A stretch of 64,000 nucleotides of DNA from an uncultured Geobacteraceae bacterium (GTDB lineage: Bacteria; Desulfobacterota; Desulfuromonadia; Geobacterales; Pseudopelobacteraceae): assembly GCA_903939115.1 (NCBI GenBank), contig CAJAFV010000085.1, positions 41,288 to 105,287 of the forward strand, given 5' to 3'. Below are positions 9,339 to 17,819 of this stretch, in pieces (within the stretch, counting starts at the first letter, position 1; each line of letters starts with the position of its first letter). A program made the translations under genes and the position numbers. The notes below the pieces were generated by a model. That model made no database searches. It saw only the letters and a program-made list of their open reading frames with translations, and was not told where the DNA came from.

Positions 9339-9931
9339 GGCAACAGTTCCTTGCGTTCGGTAAGCTCTGTGATAAGACGGTTGGCAAGCGAGCGTAAAAC
9401 CTGCGTATTGTAAGTGCTGGAACTCCCATTCGTCAACAGTTTTTCTCGCTCTGCGGCTATTAGTTCAAGGATCGTACCGTATTCACTGCCGATATATCCG
9501 GCAATACAATCACGCACATCAACGGCAAATGTTGGACAACGGCCACCGGTTGAAACAGCAATCTCGAGATCGCCACGGCGCAAAACTGCGGGGAAAGTAC
9601 AGTCTCCGGCAGACGGATTGTCGGCTACGGCAACCATGATTTTTCTTTTTTGGGCTTCGCCCCGAACCAGTTCATTTACCATGACGTTGTCGGTGGCTGC
9701 AATCACCAGAAAGGCGCTGTCAAGATCAGTTGCCATATAGGGACCGACTCGCACGACCACCATTCCCGAATCCTCCAGCACTTTAATTTCAGAATGGATT
9801 TCCATAGCCACGACCTTGACGCGAGCGCCTGTTGCCAACAAAGCCCTGATTTTGCGCAGGGCAACGGCACCACCGCCGATAATTACGACCAACTTATCGT
9901 TCATCCGAATATTTAGTGCCAGAGTCTGCAT
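9335..9931 (-). CDS. Precorrin-2 dehydrogenase / sirohydrochlorin ferrochelatase (Met8/CysG-N type)
   Basis: A 198-residue bifunctional protein that oxidises precorrin-2 to sirohydrochlorin with NAD and may insert iron to give siroheme. The NAD loop VVIIGGGAVALRKIRALLATGA lies at the start, followed by VIAATDN and NPSAGDCTFPAVLRRGDLEIAVSTGGRCP. Start moved to MQTLALNIRM because GGAGGG lies 7 bases upstream. It is the first gene of the minus-strand tetrapyrrole run (this gene, ccsA-like, hemA, hemC, cobA-hemD). Precorrin-2 made by the last gene is thus consumed by the product of the first. Confidence 0.9.
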   Translation of the reverse strand: MQTLALNIRMNDKLVVIIGGGAVALRKIRALLATGARVKVVAMEIHSEIKVLEDSGMVVVRVGPYMATDLDSAFLVIAATDNVMVNELVRGEAQKRKIMVAVADNPSAGDCTFPAVLRRGDLEIAVSTGGRCPTFAVDVRDCIAGYIGSEYGTILELIAAEREKLLTNGSSSTYNTQVLRSLANRLITELTERKELLP

Positions 9932-10009
9932 GTTTCGTCCCTCCACGAATCGCCACCATACACTCCTCTTGCACCCTTTTCAATGATATGAGGTGACCCG
10001 AGTTTGCGC

Positions 10010-10037
10010 TTGATTTTTTCACTGTCTCGTATATCAT
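10010..10037 (+). promoter_or_regulatory. Candidate sigma-70 promoter of trxA
   Basis: TTGATT (10010-10015) and TATCAT (10032-10037) are 16 bases apart and face trxA, whose ATG is 40 bases on. The region is the divergent gap between the tetrapyrrole run and trxA. Confidence 0.45.
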
Positions 10038-10076
10038 CCCAAAAAAGTTATTTTGCACTCAAAGGAGAACGTCCAG

Positions 10077-10406
10077 ATGTCCAGTGAAAATGTAATCGCA
10101 TTTACCGATGCAAATTTCGACCGTGAGGTGCTGCAGTCCAGTATCCCGGTACTCGTTGATTTTTGGGCTACATGGTGTGCCCCGTGTAAGGCAATCGCTC
10201 CGCTTATCGATTCTATTGCTGATGAATATGTCGGAAAGGTCAAAGTGGGCAAGGTGAATGTCGACGAAAACCAGGCTACTCCGTCCAAATACGGCGTACG
10301 TGGGATACCTACCATCATTTTATTCAAGGATGGTGCCCTGCTTGAACAGGTTGTTGGAGCGGTCCCCAAATCACAGATTGAAGCACTTATCGCAAAAGCT
10401 CTTTAG
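10077..10406 (+). CDS. trxA: Thioredoxin
   Basis: A 109-residue cytoplasmic thioredoxin. The redox site is [16 protein letters not shown], with Cys34 and Cys37 and a WCAPC variant of the usual WCGPC. The cis-proline loop is [16 protein letters not shown] start at MSSENV, which has AAAGGAG 8 bases upstream; an upstream TTG would bury that site. It precedes a periplasmic TlpA-like protein by 51 bases, so the two may share a transcript. Confidence 0.95.
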   Translation: MSSENVIAFTDANFDREVLQSSIPVLVDFWATWCAPCKAIAPLIDSIADEYVGKVKVGKVNVDENQATPSKYGVRGIPTIILFKDGALLEQVVGAVPKSQIEALIAKAL

Positions 10407-10457
10407 TACGGTAGAAGTTAATGCACTTATCCTGTTCACAAGGGCTAGGGGCATGAG

Positions 10458-10970
10458 TTGATAAGATCCTTGACCAGAATACTGCTTGTCATACTAGCCG
10501 CATCACTCCTGTCCGCGCCAGGACCGGTTGATGCGGCTCCACGCATTGGGCACCCCTCGCCGAACTTCAAGGTTATCTCCACGTCGGGACAAATGATTTC
10601 TCAGGAAAACTATCGGGATCATGTACTGATACTTGATTTTTTTGCCACATGGTGTCAGCCCTGTCGCTTGTCGATTCCTCACTTGGTAGAGATGAACCGA
10701 AAATATGGCAAGCAGGGGCTTCAAGTTCTTGGCTTGAGTGTTGACGAAGATGGGGAAAGAGTGGTTAAGGCCTTTACTGATGAGTTCCGAGTCAATTACC
10801 CGCTGGCACTCGTGGGGGATTCAACGACCGTTGATTTTGGCGTACGATCCGTTCCGATTATGTACGTGATTGATAAAAAAGGAAAAATTGCAGAGGTGTA
10901 TCGCGGCTATTCCCATGAAATGGCCCGCTCGCTGGAGTTGACGATCAAGCGTCTGTTGGCAGAGAAGTAA
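10458..10970 (+). CDS. TlpA/ResA-like periplasmic thiol-disulfide oxidoreductase
   Basis: A 170-residue protein with a Sec signal peptide (MIRSLTRILLVILAASLLSA, likely cut after VDAA) and a thioredoxin fold. The active site is ILDFFATWCQPCRLSIP with Cys66 and Cys69; the cis-Pro loop is FGVRSVPIMYVIDKKG. The family reduces apocytochrome c or assembly factors, which suits a cytochrome-rich organism. The start codon is TTG with only a weak GGG-rich site. Its last 26 bases overlap the convergent truA 3' end. Confidence 0.85.
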   Translation: MIRSLTRILLVILAASLLSAPGPVDAAPRIGHPSPNFKVISTSGQMISQENYRDHVLILDFFATWCQPCRLSIPHLVEMNRKYGKQGLQVLGLSVDEDGERVVKAFTDEFRVNYPLALVGDSTTVDFGVRSVPIMYVIDKKGKIAEVYRGYSHEMARSLELTIKRLLAEK

Positions 10971-11712
10971 CATGTTCAGGATACACAACCTGTATCAGGC
11001 ATAATCCGCTTGCCGGGGCGGTACATCCGGCCTCCTTTCTATCCCCTCCTTGCAGCAGCCGGTCAATATCCAATGGCGTAAAGCGCCCTTTCCCGATGTC
11101 AACGAGAGTGCCGACCATTACCCGCACCATATTTTTCAGAAATCCACCACCAATGACGTCAACAGTAATTCGAGAGCCCTGTCGGGTTATCTGAACTGAA
11201 TCTATCCTTCTGATTGTTGTCTTGGCGACACAATTTGAGGCGCGAAATGCGGCGAAATTGTGACGGCCGACAAAACGGCCTGCAGCTTCCTCCATTGCGT
11301 CAAGATCAAGCGATTCGCGCACCTGCCAACTGTACAGCCTGTCAAGCGGCGAACGGACGGAGGAGTTGATGATTGTATAGCGGTACTGTTTGGCATGAGC
11401 CATGGTAATTGGCTTGAACCCATCAGGGACAATGCAGGCGCTCTGGATGGCGATGTCCGCAGGCAGGAAGCGGTTTGTACCTTCAACAAAGGCCTGCAAC
11501 GGGAGGTCCCGGCTCGTCGCAAAAGAGGCCGCCATGGCCCGGGCGTGAACCCCGGCATCGGTTCGACCTGAAGAACGAACCTGCACACGCTCCTTCAGTA
11601 ATTTTTCAAGAGCGTTCTCGACAACTTCCTGCACCGCCAGTCCATTTGGCTGAATCTGCCAGCCGGAATAATTTGTACCGTCATAGGCAACAGTCAATAA
11701 TACGGTCGGCAC
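10945..11712 (-). CDS. truA: tRNA pseudouridine(38-40) synthase
   Basis: A 255-residue enzyme that isomerises uridines 38-40 in the anticodon arm. It begins VAYDGTNYSGWQIQPNG and carries the catalytic Asp52 in SSGRTDAGVHARAMA, plus FLKNMVRVMVGTLVDIGKG near 200. Start is GTG two bases after the hslO stop, so translation is likely coupled. The 3' end overlaps the convergent TlpA-like gene by 26 bases. Confidence 0.95.
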   Translation of the reverse strand: MPTVLLTVAYDGTNYSGWQIQPNGLAVQEVVENALEKLLKERVQVRSSGRTDAGVHARAMAASFATSRDLPLQAFVEGTNRFLPADIAIQSACIVPDGFKPITMAHAKQYRYTIINSSVRSPLDRLYSWQVRESLDLDAMEEAAGRFVGRHNFAAFRASNCVAKTTIRRIDSVQITRQGSRITVDVIGGGFLKNMVRVMVGTLVDIGKGRFTPLDIDRLLQGGDRKEAGCTAPASGLCLIQVVYPEHVTSLPTDA

Positions 11713-11714
11713 CT

Positions 11715-12605
11715 CTACTGACCCGACTGTTCTGAAGCCTGAGCGATCAAGGCGTCCAACTCATCAACACCCAGACGATACGTTTTACGGCAGAATTCGC
11801 ACGCCACCTCAGCCCCCTGTTCCTTCAGGCGCATATCTTGCAACTCCTCACTCCCCAGAGTAAGCAGCGCCCGCTCGATCTTTTCCAATCCGCACCCGCA
11901 CCGGAAGAAGATGTCATGTGATTCAAGAATGGTATAGGGTATGTCACCAAAAAGCTCTTGAACAACCCTCACAGCACCACCATCTTTGAGCAGTTCGGAG
12001 AGGGCAGGCAGGCCTGCTATCCGGGACATGATTGTATCTATTTCGCCGCTGTCGGCTTTGGGCAGTGCCTGTATCAAAAAACCACCGCAGGTAGCGATGT
12101 GACCGTCTACAGCCAGTGTCGCACCTAAACCGACCGCAGAAGGAGTCTGTTCGGAATCGGTCAGATAGTACGCAAGATCCTCACCGATCTCACTGCTGAC
12201 CAGCTGCACGACACCCTGATACGGCTGACCGCCCATGCCGAGGTCCTTGGATACAGTCAGAAATCCGGCCCTGCCGATCAATCCCGCTACGTTCCATTTT
12301 CCATTCACCGGTTCAAGATCGGCAGCAGGATTGCCAACACAGCCGCGAACCGCCCCATCATAGTCTGCTTCTATTATCAACTTTCGGAGAGGACCATTCC
12401 CTTCAAATTTGAGCGCAGTCCGCTGACCATCCTTAAGAAGAGCGCCCATCAGGGCTCCCCCTGCCAACCCGCGGGAAAGCGCGATTCGTGCGGTCGCGGA
12501 TGCCTGCTGCAGTTCACATATTTCATGCGCCAATTCACCGGCATTGCACACTAAAACCCTGATACCGCCTGACAAACATAATGCCCGAACAATCTGATCA
12601 CCCAT
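11715..12605 (-). CDS. hslO: Redox-regulated chaperone Hsp33
   Basis: A 296-residue cytosolic holdase activated by oxidative unfolding. The C-terminal zinc switch is present: CGC in FFRCGCGLEKIERAL and CxxC in ACEFCRKTYRLG. The N-terminal domain has ALSRGLAGGALMGALLKDGQRTALKFEGNGP. Two bases separate it from truA downstream. Confidence 0.95.
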   Translation of the reverse strand: MGDQIVRALCLSGGIRVLVCNAGELAHEICELQQASATARIALSRGLAGGALMGALLKDGQRTALKFEGNGPLRKLIIEADYDGAVRGCVGNPAADLEPVNGKWNVAGLIGRAGFLTVSKDLGMGGQPYQGVVQLVSSEIGEDLAYYLTDSEQTPSAVGLGATLAVDGHIATCGGFLIQALPKADSGEIDTIMSRIAGLPALSELLKDGGAVRVVQELFGDIPYTILESHDIFFRCGCGLEKIERALLTLGSEELQDMRLKEQGAEVACEFCRKTYRLGVDELDALIAQASEQSGQ

Positions 12606-12681
12606 ATTTTTTTGAGACCTCTAAAGAAATATTTTTGCACTGATTCAACTTAGGACCGCATAATACTACTACAGCACGCAC

Positions 12682-12714
12682 AAAAAAAGCCGCATCTTTC
12701 GATGCGGCTTTTTT
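12682..12714 (-). terminator. Intrinsic terminator of the Ala/Lys-rich gene
   Basis: GCCGCATC and GATGCGGC pair around TTTC, flanked by A7 and T6 runs, 20 bases past the stop of the 12735-12989 gene. The symmetry allows function in either direction. Confidence 0.9.
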
Positions 12715-12734
12715 GTGTATTCGCTAAAAGCGAA

Positions 12735-12989
12735 TTACTTTGCTTTAGGAGCTTCAGCAGCAGGCTTAGCAGCATCAGCAGCAGGAGCAGCAGCGTCTTT
12801 CTTAGCTGCTTTCTTTTTCTTTGCTTTTTTAGCAGGCTTTGCTTCTTTTTTAGCATCAGCAGCAGGAGCAGCAGCTTCAGCAGGAGCAGCAGCAGGAGCA
12901 GCAGGCTTAGCAGCATCAGCAGCAAATACAACAGCAGAGAAGGAAACAGCTACGAGGGCGGCTACGATTGTGGACAGAACTTTTTTCAT
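12735..12989 (-). CDS. Small exported Ala/Lys/Pro-rich protein
   Basis: An 84-residue protein with a clear signal peptide (MKKVLSTIVAALVAVSFSA, cleavage after VFAA or so). The rest is almost only Ala, Lys, Pro and Glu, with a strongly basic block (AKKAKKKKAAKK) between two KPAA-rich stretches. TTGGAGG stands 9 bases before the ATG and a strong terminator follows, so it is a true single-gene unit despite low complexity. I do not recognise a named family. A periplasmic polycation that binds peptidoglycan, LPS or nucleic acid is conceivable, but this is inference. Confidence 0.8.
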   Translation of the reverse strand: MKKVLSTIVAALVAVSFSAVVFAADAAKPAAPAAAPAEAAAPAADAKKEAKPAKKAKKKKAAKKDAAAPAADAAKPAAEAPKAK

Positions 12990-13197
12990 GGGTAATACCT
13001 CCAAAGGAATGTGTTTGATTTTTAGGAATGCAGGCGCCGTGCCAATAAACGAATTATTTATAACAAGCTGTATTTAAAAGCATTTACGCTTAACGACCGA
13101 ATCATGATTCCGCAATGGTTACCTCATACACTACACGCCATACCTTATATGAGGCAAAACCCATGCCTCTGTTATACGTGAGGCCTGCCGTTCAAGA

Positions 13198-14202
13198 TTA
13201 ACGATAATACCCTCGGTACCAGTCGACAAAGCGGGCAATGCCATCTTCAATGCTCGTGCCAGGACGGAAGCCGACCGCATCAGCCAAATCCGCGACATCA
13301 GCATATGTCACAAACACTTCACCCGGCTGCATCGGAAGCAGCCTTTTTACCGCTTTTTTGCCGAGACACCCTTCCAGTACTTCAATAAAATGACCAAGCT
13401 CAACAGGCTGATTATTGCCGATGTTATACACACGATACGGAGCTGAGCTCGTTGCCGGATCCGGTTTTTCCGGGTTCCATGACGGGTTTGGGCCCGGAAT
13501 GTGTTCCATAACCCGCACAACCCCTTCGACAATATCATCAATGTAGGTGAAGTCGCGCTGCATCCGGCCATGGTTGTACACGTCAATAGTGTGCCCTGCC
13601 AATATCGCCTTGGTAAAGGAGAAATAAGCCATATCGGGGCGCCCCCAAGGGCCGTACACGGTGAAGAAGCGTAAACCGGTAGTGGGAATGGCAAAAAGGT
13701 GAGCGTAGGTATGGGCCATTAGCTCGTTGGACTTTTTGGTGGCCGCATAGAGTGATACCGGATGATCAACTGAATGATGCTCGGAAAACGGTACGGTGGC
13801 GTTGGCACCGTAGACGGAGCTTGACGAAGCATACACCAGATGTTTGACTTTTGTGTGGCGACACCCCTCCAGAATGTTCAGGAAACCGCTCAGGTTGCTC
13901 TCTATATAGGCATGAGGGTTCTGCAGCGAGTAGCGTACTCCCGCCTGAGCGCCGAGGTTGATGACATAGTCGAACTGCCCGGTTTCAAACAGCTCTTCGA
14001 CAGATCTGCGCTCTTCCAATCCGCCACGGACAAAGACAAAACCGTCCAGAGCTGTTAGAACCTTGAGGCGATCTTCTTTCAGGGAAACATCGTAGTAGTC
14101 ATTCAGATTATCAAAGCCGGTAACCTGATGCCCGTGCCGCAGCAGTCGCTGCACAAGGTGGAAACCGATAAACCCGGCCGCGCCGGTAACAAGTATCTTC
14201 AT
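13198..14202 (-). CDS. UDP-glucuronate 4-epimerase (NAD-dependent SDR)
   Basis: A 334-residue extended SDR enzyme. It has the NAD loop [17 protein letters not shown], the catalytic Tyr152-x3-Lys156 in [13 protein letters not shown] and the Ser cluster [11 protein letters not shown] near 125-133. The [12 protein letters not shown] segment and [15 protein letters not shown] are typical of UDP-glucuronate/galacturonate epimerases of the CapI/WbpP-like branch. The product feeds capsule or LPS sugars. ATG at 14202 chosen because AAAGGAAG precedes it. No other polysaccharide gene adjoins it. Confidence 0.88.
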   Translation of the reverse strand: MKILVTGAAGFIGFHLVQRLLRHGHQVTGFDNLNDYYDVSLKEDRLKVLTALDGFVFVRGGLEERRSVEELFETGQFDYVINLGAQAGVRYSLQNPHAYIESNLSGFLNILEGCRHTKVKHLVYASSSSVYGANATVPFSEHHSVDHPVSLYAATKKSNELMAHTYAHLFAIPTTGLRFFTVYGPWGRPDMAYFSFTKAILAGHTIDVYNHGRMQRDFTYIDDIVEGVVRVMEHIPGPNPSWNPEKPDPATSSAPYRVYNIGNNQPVELGHFIEVLEGCLGKKAVKRLLPMQPGEVFVTYADVADLADAVGFRPGTSIEDGIARFVDWYRGYYR

Positions 14203-14319
14203 AGGAAGCTTCCTTTCCAGATTGCTGAAGTGCGCCAATATAATCCAATGATTATCGAATTTCCAGGTTATATTCCGCTTTAACCTTTTCCTGGCTTGCC
14301 CTGGCGAGCCGAGTCATGC

Positions 14320-14742
14320 CTACTTGACGTCGCGCTTTAGCACCAGCCGCAAAATATTCCTCCCGTTTTCCCTCCGGTAGCTTGCATCGTCTGTCAATTT
14401 ACGGATTAAACAGACCCCCAACCCGCCAATTTCACGTTCCATGATATCCAGGGCGGTATCCGGAGCGGGGAGCGACAGCACGTCGAACGGACTCCCATTG
14501 TCAGCAATTTCCAACACAAAGGTATCACTGTCGCCCCCGCAGGCAAGCTCAACCTCACCTTCACCACCAGGGTAGGCATAGGTGCAGATATTAACAAAGG
14601 CTTCCTCAACGGCGACCAGCAGTCCAAACTTTTTTTTGGTCTCAAGAGCAGATCGATCGGCACACGCTTCGACAAATCCTGTCACCAGGTGGAGGTTCTC
14701 AACCGTGGCACCGCACTGTATCTTGTCAGACACCATGGTCAT
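14320..14742 (-). CDS. RsbW/SpoIIAB-like anti-sigma or switch kinase (GHKL)
   Basis: A 140-residue GHKL ATPase. The N-box AVEEAFVNICTYAYP (44-58, with Glu and Asn kept), the G1 box ADNGSPFD (80-87) and the G2 box GGLGVCLI (106-113) are intact, so it should bind ATP and phosphorylate a STAS partner on serine. It directly abuts the STAS gene upstream (no gap), which is the classical RsbV-RsbW order. It is the last gene of the operon that starts at 22442. No sigma factor gene is nearby, so the output may be a distant sigma factor or a non-sigma target. Confidence 0.88.
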   Translation of the reverse strand: MTMVSDKIQCGATVENLHLVTGFVEACADRSALETKKKFGLLVAVEEAFVNICTYAYPGGEGEVELACGGDSDTFVLEIADNGSPFDVLSLPAPDTALDIMEREIGGLGVCLIRKLTDDASYRRENGRNILRLVLKRDVK

Positions 14743-15078
14743 TCAGGATATATTGGCCAGTGCCGCGGCCACCGTATCATCCATCTGGAAGATGGTTCCG
14801 AAACCGGAGATGTCAAACACCTCTTTGACCGTCCCCTTGACATTGGCACACCGCACCTGCCCACCCTTCCCCTTCAGCTGCTTGGCCGTGACAAGCAGCC
14901 CCCGCAGCCCCGCGCTGCTGATGTAGTCAAGACTGCCAAAATCGATGACAAAAGCGATTTCTCCGCCGGCAATCAACTCATTCACCGCTTTTTCGTACTC
15001 TGGTGCGGTCACGGCATCGAGCCTGCCTGTTATCGCAACTACGGTGGCATTTGCTTCTTTCTGTGTGTGGATTTCCAT
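14743..15078 (-). CDS. STAS-domain anti-anti-sigma factor (RsbV/SpoIIAA-like)
   Basis: A 111-residue single-domain STAS protein. The phosphorylatable loop reads DYISSAGLRGLL, with Ser55 the likely phosphosite by analogy with other SSAGLR proteins. FVIDFGSLDYIS and VFDISGFGTIF are the other landmarks. It should cycle between a phosphorylated form (made by the adjacent RsbW-like kinase) and an unphosphorylated form (made by the RsbU-like phosphatase in the same operon). It lies 32 bases after the ATPase fusion gene. Confidence 0.9.
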   Translation of the reverse strand: MEIHTQKEANATVVAITGRLDAVTAPEYEKAVNELIAGGEIAFVIDFGSLDYISSAGLRGLLVTAKQLKGKGGQVRCANVKGTVKEVFDISGFGTIFQMDDTVAAALANIS

Positions 15079-15110
15079 CGTGTTCTCCTTTTTCAGTTTT
15101 GCTTCGTGCG

Positions 15111-16205
15111 TTATAGCGTTTTTTTCATCAACACAGTAACTCTGTTTTTGTCATTCACCCGCTGATACTTGATACTTTCCGTCAGATTATTGATTATGTT
15201 CAGTCCCAGCTCGTCCGGCTGCAGGTTTTTGTCAAGCGGATTTACCGCCTCTCCCGTGCTTTCCAAGACAAGTTCCAGGCTCTCTTTCTTTTCCGAGTAG
15301 GCAATTGTCAGATCAAGGAGCGTCGTGCTCAGTAGCGGGTTGTAAATCTGGAGTAGTTCCTCAACCAGCAGCAGCAGGTTCTGTCTGGTCTTCTTAGGCA
15401 GAATCTGTTTTTCACAAAAGGTTTCGATTTCGGCATTCATAGCATACAGATCATAATCAGGTGAACTGATCTGACAGTTGAAACTGCGTATCCTGTTGAT
15501 AAATGTTCTGGTTTTTTCCTTTTGCGGATTATCAAAAAGCTGCTGCGGCGTACCCTCTTCATAGATAAGTCCCTCATCCATATACAGCACCCGGTTGGCT
15601 ACATCACGGGCAAAATCCATTTCATGGGTGACAATCGCCATGGTCATGCCATCTTTGGCAAGGCGGCGGATAACCGAGAGGACTTCACTTACCATGGTCG
15701 GGTCAAGCGCCGAAGTCGGCTCGTCAAAGAGGATTATCTCCGGATCCATGGCCAGGCAGCGGGCGATAGCTACACGCTGTTTTTGTCCTCCGGAAAGTTC
15801 ATCCGGATAACTGTCGGCTTTCTCGGCAAGTCCTACCAGCTTAAGAAGATCCAGGGCTTTCAGCTCTGCATCCTTAGCGCTCATTCCCCGCAGCTTGATC
15901 GGACCAAGTGTCAGGTTTTCCAGCACGGACAGGTGAGAAAAAAGATTGAACGATTGAAATACCATATTCATCTTCTGGCGTACTTTCGGCACGTCAGCTT
16001 TTGCGTCCAGAATGTTGATCCCGTCAATGGTGATTGAACCGCCGCTTGGTCGGTCAAGCAGGTTAAGGCAGCGTAAAAAAGTACTTTTACCGGTGCCGGA
16101 AGGACCGATAATAGCAATAACTTCGCCGGTTATTATTTCAATGGAGATGTCTTTCAGTACAACAAGTTCACCAAACTTTTTGGAAAGATGCTTTATCTGT
16201 ATCAT
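15111..16205 (-). CDS. Polar amino acid ABC transporter ATPase fused to a degenerate RsbW-like GHKL domain
   Basis: A 364-residue protein. Residues 1-243 are a complete GlnQ-type ATPase: Walker A GPSGTGKST (34-42), Q-loop VFQSFNLF, signature LSGGQKQRVAIAR (137-149), Walker B ILFDEPTSALDP and the H-loop IVTHEMDFA. Residues 244-364 are a 120-residue extension not found in ordinary GlnQ proteins. It parallels the RsbW-like protein of the same operon: LLLVEELLQIY against the N-box, LVLESTGEAVNPLD against G1, DELGLNIINNL against G2, and RVTVLMKK at the end. The N-box Asn and G1 Asp are not conserved, so ATP binding by this domain is doubtful. ATG overlaps the permease stop (ATGA). Confidence 0.88.
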   Translation of the reverse strand: MIQIKHLSKKFGELVVLKDISIEIITGEVIAIIGPSGTGKSTFLRCLNLLDRPSGGSITIDGINILDAKADVPKVRQKMNMVFQSFNLFSHLSVLENLTLGPIKLRGMSAKDAELKALDLLKLVGLAEKADSYPDELSGGQKQRVAIARCLAMDPEIILFDEPTSALDPTMVSEVLSVIRRLAKDGMTMAIVTHEMDFARDVANRVLYMDEGLIYEEGTPQQLFDNPQKEKTRTFINRIRSFNCQISSPDYDLYAMNAEIETFCEKQILPKKTRQNLLLLVEELLQIYNPLLSTTLLDLTIAYSEKKESLELVLESTGEAVNPLDKNLQPDELGLNIINNLTESIKYQRVNDKNRVTVLMKKTL

Positions 16206-17809
16206 GCTCTGGCCACCTTTCTCCGTTTCAATTTCGGATCTGTTCTCCGCTCCAGGTAATCCAGCGACTGCATCAGAAGCCACGATATCAAGAAGTAGAG
16301 AATTGCGACCATCACCAACGGAAAGAAGGCGTCAAAGGTGCGACTGCGGATGATGTCACTCGCCTTAGTCAGATCCTGCACGGCGATGTAACCGACAATC
16401 GAGGTCATCTTGACCAGGGAAATAAATTCGCCCTTATAGATCGGGAGAATCCTTCGTACCATTTGCGGCAGAACAATGTGGATGAATGTCTGTACCTTGC
16501 TAAAACCCATGGCGATTCCGGCCTCTGTTTGTCCTGTGTCCACACCCTCTATGCCGGTTCTGAATATCTCCGCCGAATAAGCGGCAAAATTCATCCCGAA
16601 GGCGATAACAGCAACCACTACCGGACTGATGTTTACCGAGGCGAAAACAACGTAGAAGACCAGCATTAAGAGCACCAGCACCGGGGTCCCGCGCAAAATA
16701 GAGATATAGACCCTGGCGGGAAGGTTCAGCACGGTTCGTTTCGACATCCGCATTACACAGACCAACGCCCCCAGCAATGTTCCGATCAGAGTCGCCAGTA
16801 CGGAAATAGCCACCGTAGTTTTGAGACCGTCCAGAAGGAGCAGATACCGGTTTTCCTGAATGATGTTACTCTGGAAACTGTTAGCTATGCCCGCAAAGAA
16901 GGAAACCGGCGCGGCTTTTGGTTCTGCTCTGCCTTCGTGAGCAGGACCAAGCATTACGCCGATTCGCTTGTCCTTTAGATCCTCGGTTGAAACAAGCTTA
17001 GCACCCGCAATCCTTGGAGTTTCACCTCTGTTTTTGACAAGCATGACCTGTGCATTGGCAAAATACGGCTGTGTGAAATTTACTGTTTTTTGGCGTTCGG
17101 CGGTTATATTCATACCGGATATGATCAGATCAACCTTCTCCGATTGCAGCGCAGGTATCAGGGCCATGAATTTCATATCGGAAAAGACAACCGGTCGGCC
17201 TAACCTGGCTCCGATAATACGGGCAAGCTCGCCGTCGTGACCGGTCACCCGGCCATCTTTATCCACAAAGCTGAACGGCTCCCGTGTGGCGCTAACCCCT
17301 ATTTTGAGAACGTTCCCCTCTTTGGGAAGAGTTATTTTCATTTCCACGTAGGGGGTCATATCCGCTTTTAGCCAGCGCTTCCTCATATCCGCCAAGGTAC
17401 CGTCCGCCTTTAAATCGGATATAATCCTGTCCACCGCGGCAAGCAGGTCATCATTGCCTTTCTTGGTGGCAATGGCCGTATCCTCGCTATCAAGCGGTTC
17501 CGGGAGCAGCCGGAATTCCGGATTCTTCTTTGCGACCTGAAGCGCTGCGGGAATGAGTGTCATGATTGCATCAAGTTGCCCGGATTTCATGGCAGCGACG
17601 GCATCCATGATATCATCAAAGCTTTTAACCTGGGCTTGAGGGAACCTGTTTCTGGCAACACCTTCTCCGGTAGAACCGGTCATCACGCCTATTTTTGCAT
17701 TTTTCACATCATCAAAGCCGGTTATGACTGTTTCGTTTTTACCGCAACCGGCGGAAACCGCGAAAATAACCAGGCAGATTATTACTGCCTTAAGAGAACA
17801 ATATTTCAT
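16202..17809 (-). CDS. Amino acid ABC transporter substrate-binding/permease fusion with permuted binding domain
   Basis: A 535-residue protein. An N-terminal signal with a possible lipobox (VSAGC, Cys22) leads to residues 30-150, which resemble the second lobe and tail of a family-3 binding protein (AKIGVMTGSTGEGVAR, then DGTLADMRKRWL). Residues 165-260 resemble the first lobe (KIGVSATREPFSFVDKDG, LIISGMNITAERQKTVNF), followed by a short stub of another second lobe (STEDLKDKRIGVMLG). Residues 325-520 are the permease, with the ATPase-coupling loop EAGIAMGFSKVQTFIHIVLP. The order lobe 2, lobe 1, stub is unusual. RBS AAGGAAA overlaps the stop of the RsbU-like gene; the ATPase follows with a 4-base overlap. 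Confidence 0.87.
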   Translation of the reverse strand: MKYCSLKAVIICLVIFAVSAGCGKNETVITGFDDVKNAKIGVMTGSTGEGVARNRFPQAQVKSFDDIMDAVAAMKSGQLDAIMTLIPAALQVAKKNPEFRLLPEPLDSEDTAIATKKGNDDLLAAVDRIISDLKADGTLADMRKRWLKADMTPYVEMKITLPKEGNVLKIGVSATREPFSFVDKDGRVTGHDGELARIIGARLGRPVVFSDMKFMALIPALQSEKVDLIISGMNITAERQKTVNFTQPYFANAQVMLVKNRGETPRIAGAKLVSTEDLKDKRIGVMLGPAHEGRAEPKAAPVSFFAGIANSFQSNIIQENRYLLLLDGLKTTVAISVLATLIGTLLGALVCVMRMSKRTVLNLPARVYISILRGTPVLVLLMLVFYVVFASVNISPVVVAVIAFGMNFAAYSAEIFRTGIEGVDTGQTEAGIAMGFSKVQTFIHIVLPQMVRRILPIYKGEFISLVKMTSIVGYIAVQDLTKASDIIRSRTFDAFFPLVMVAILYFLISWLLMQSLDYLERRTDPKLKRRKVARA

Positions 17810-17819
17810 TTTACTTTCC

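Noticed and set aside
13005..13197. Terminator at CCTCATA/TATGAGG between the epimerase and the Ala/Lys-rich gene
   Set aside because: The loop is long (about 19 bases) and no T-run follows in either direction.
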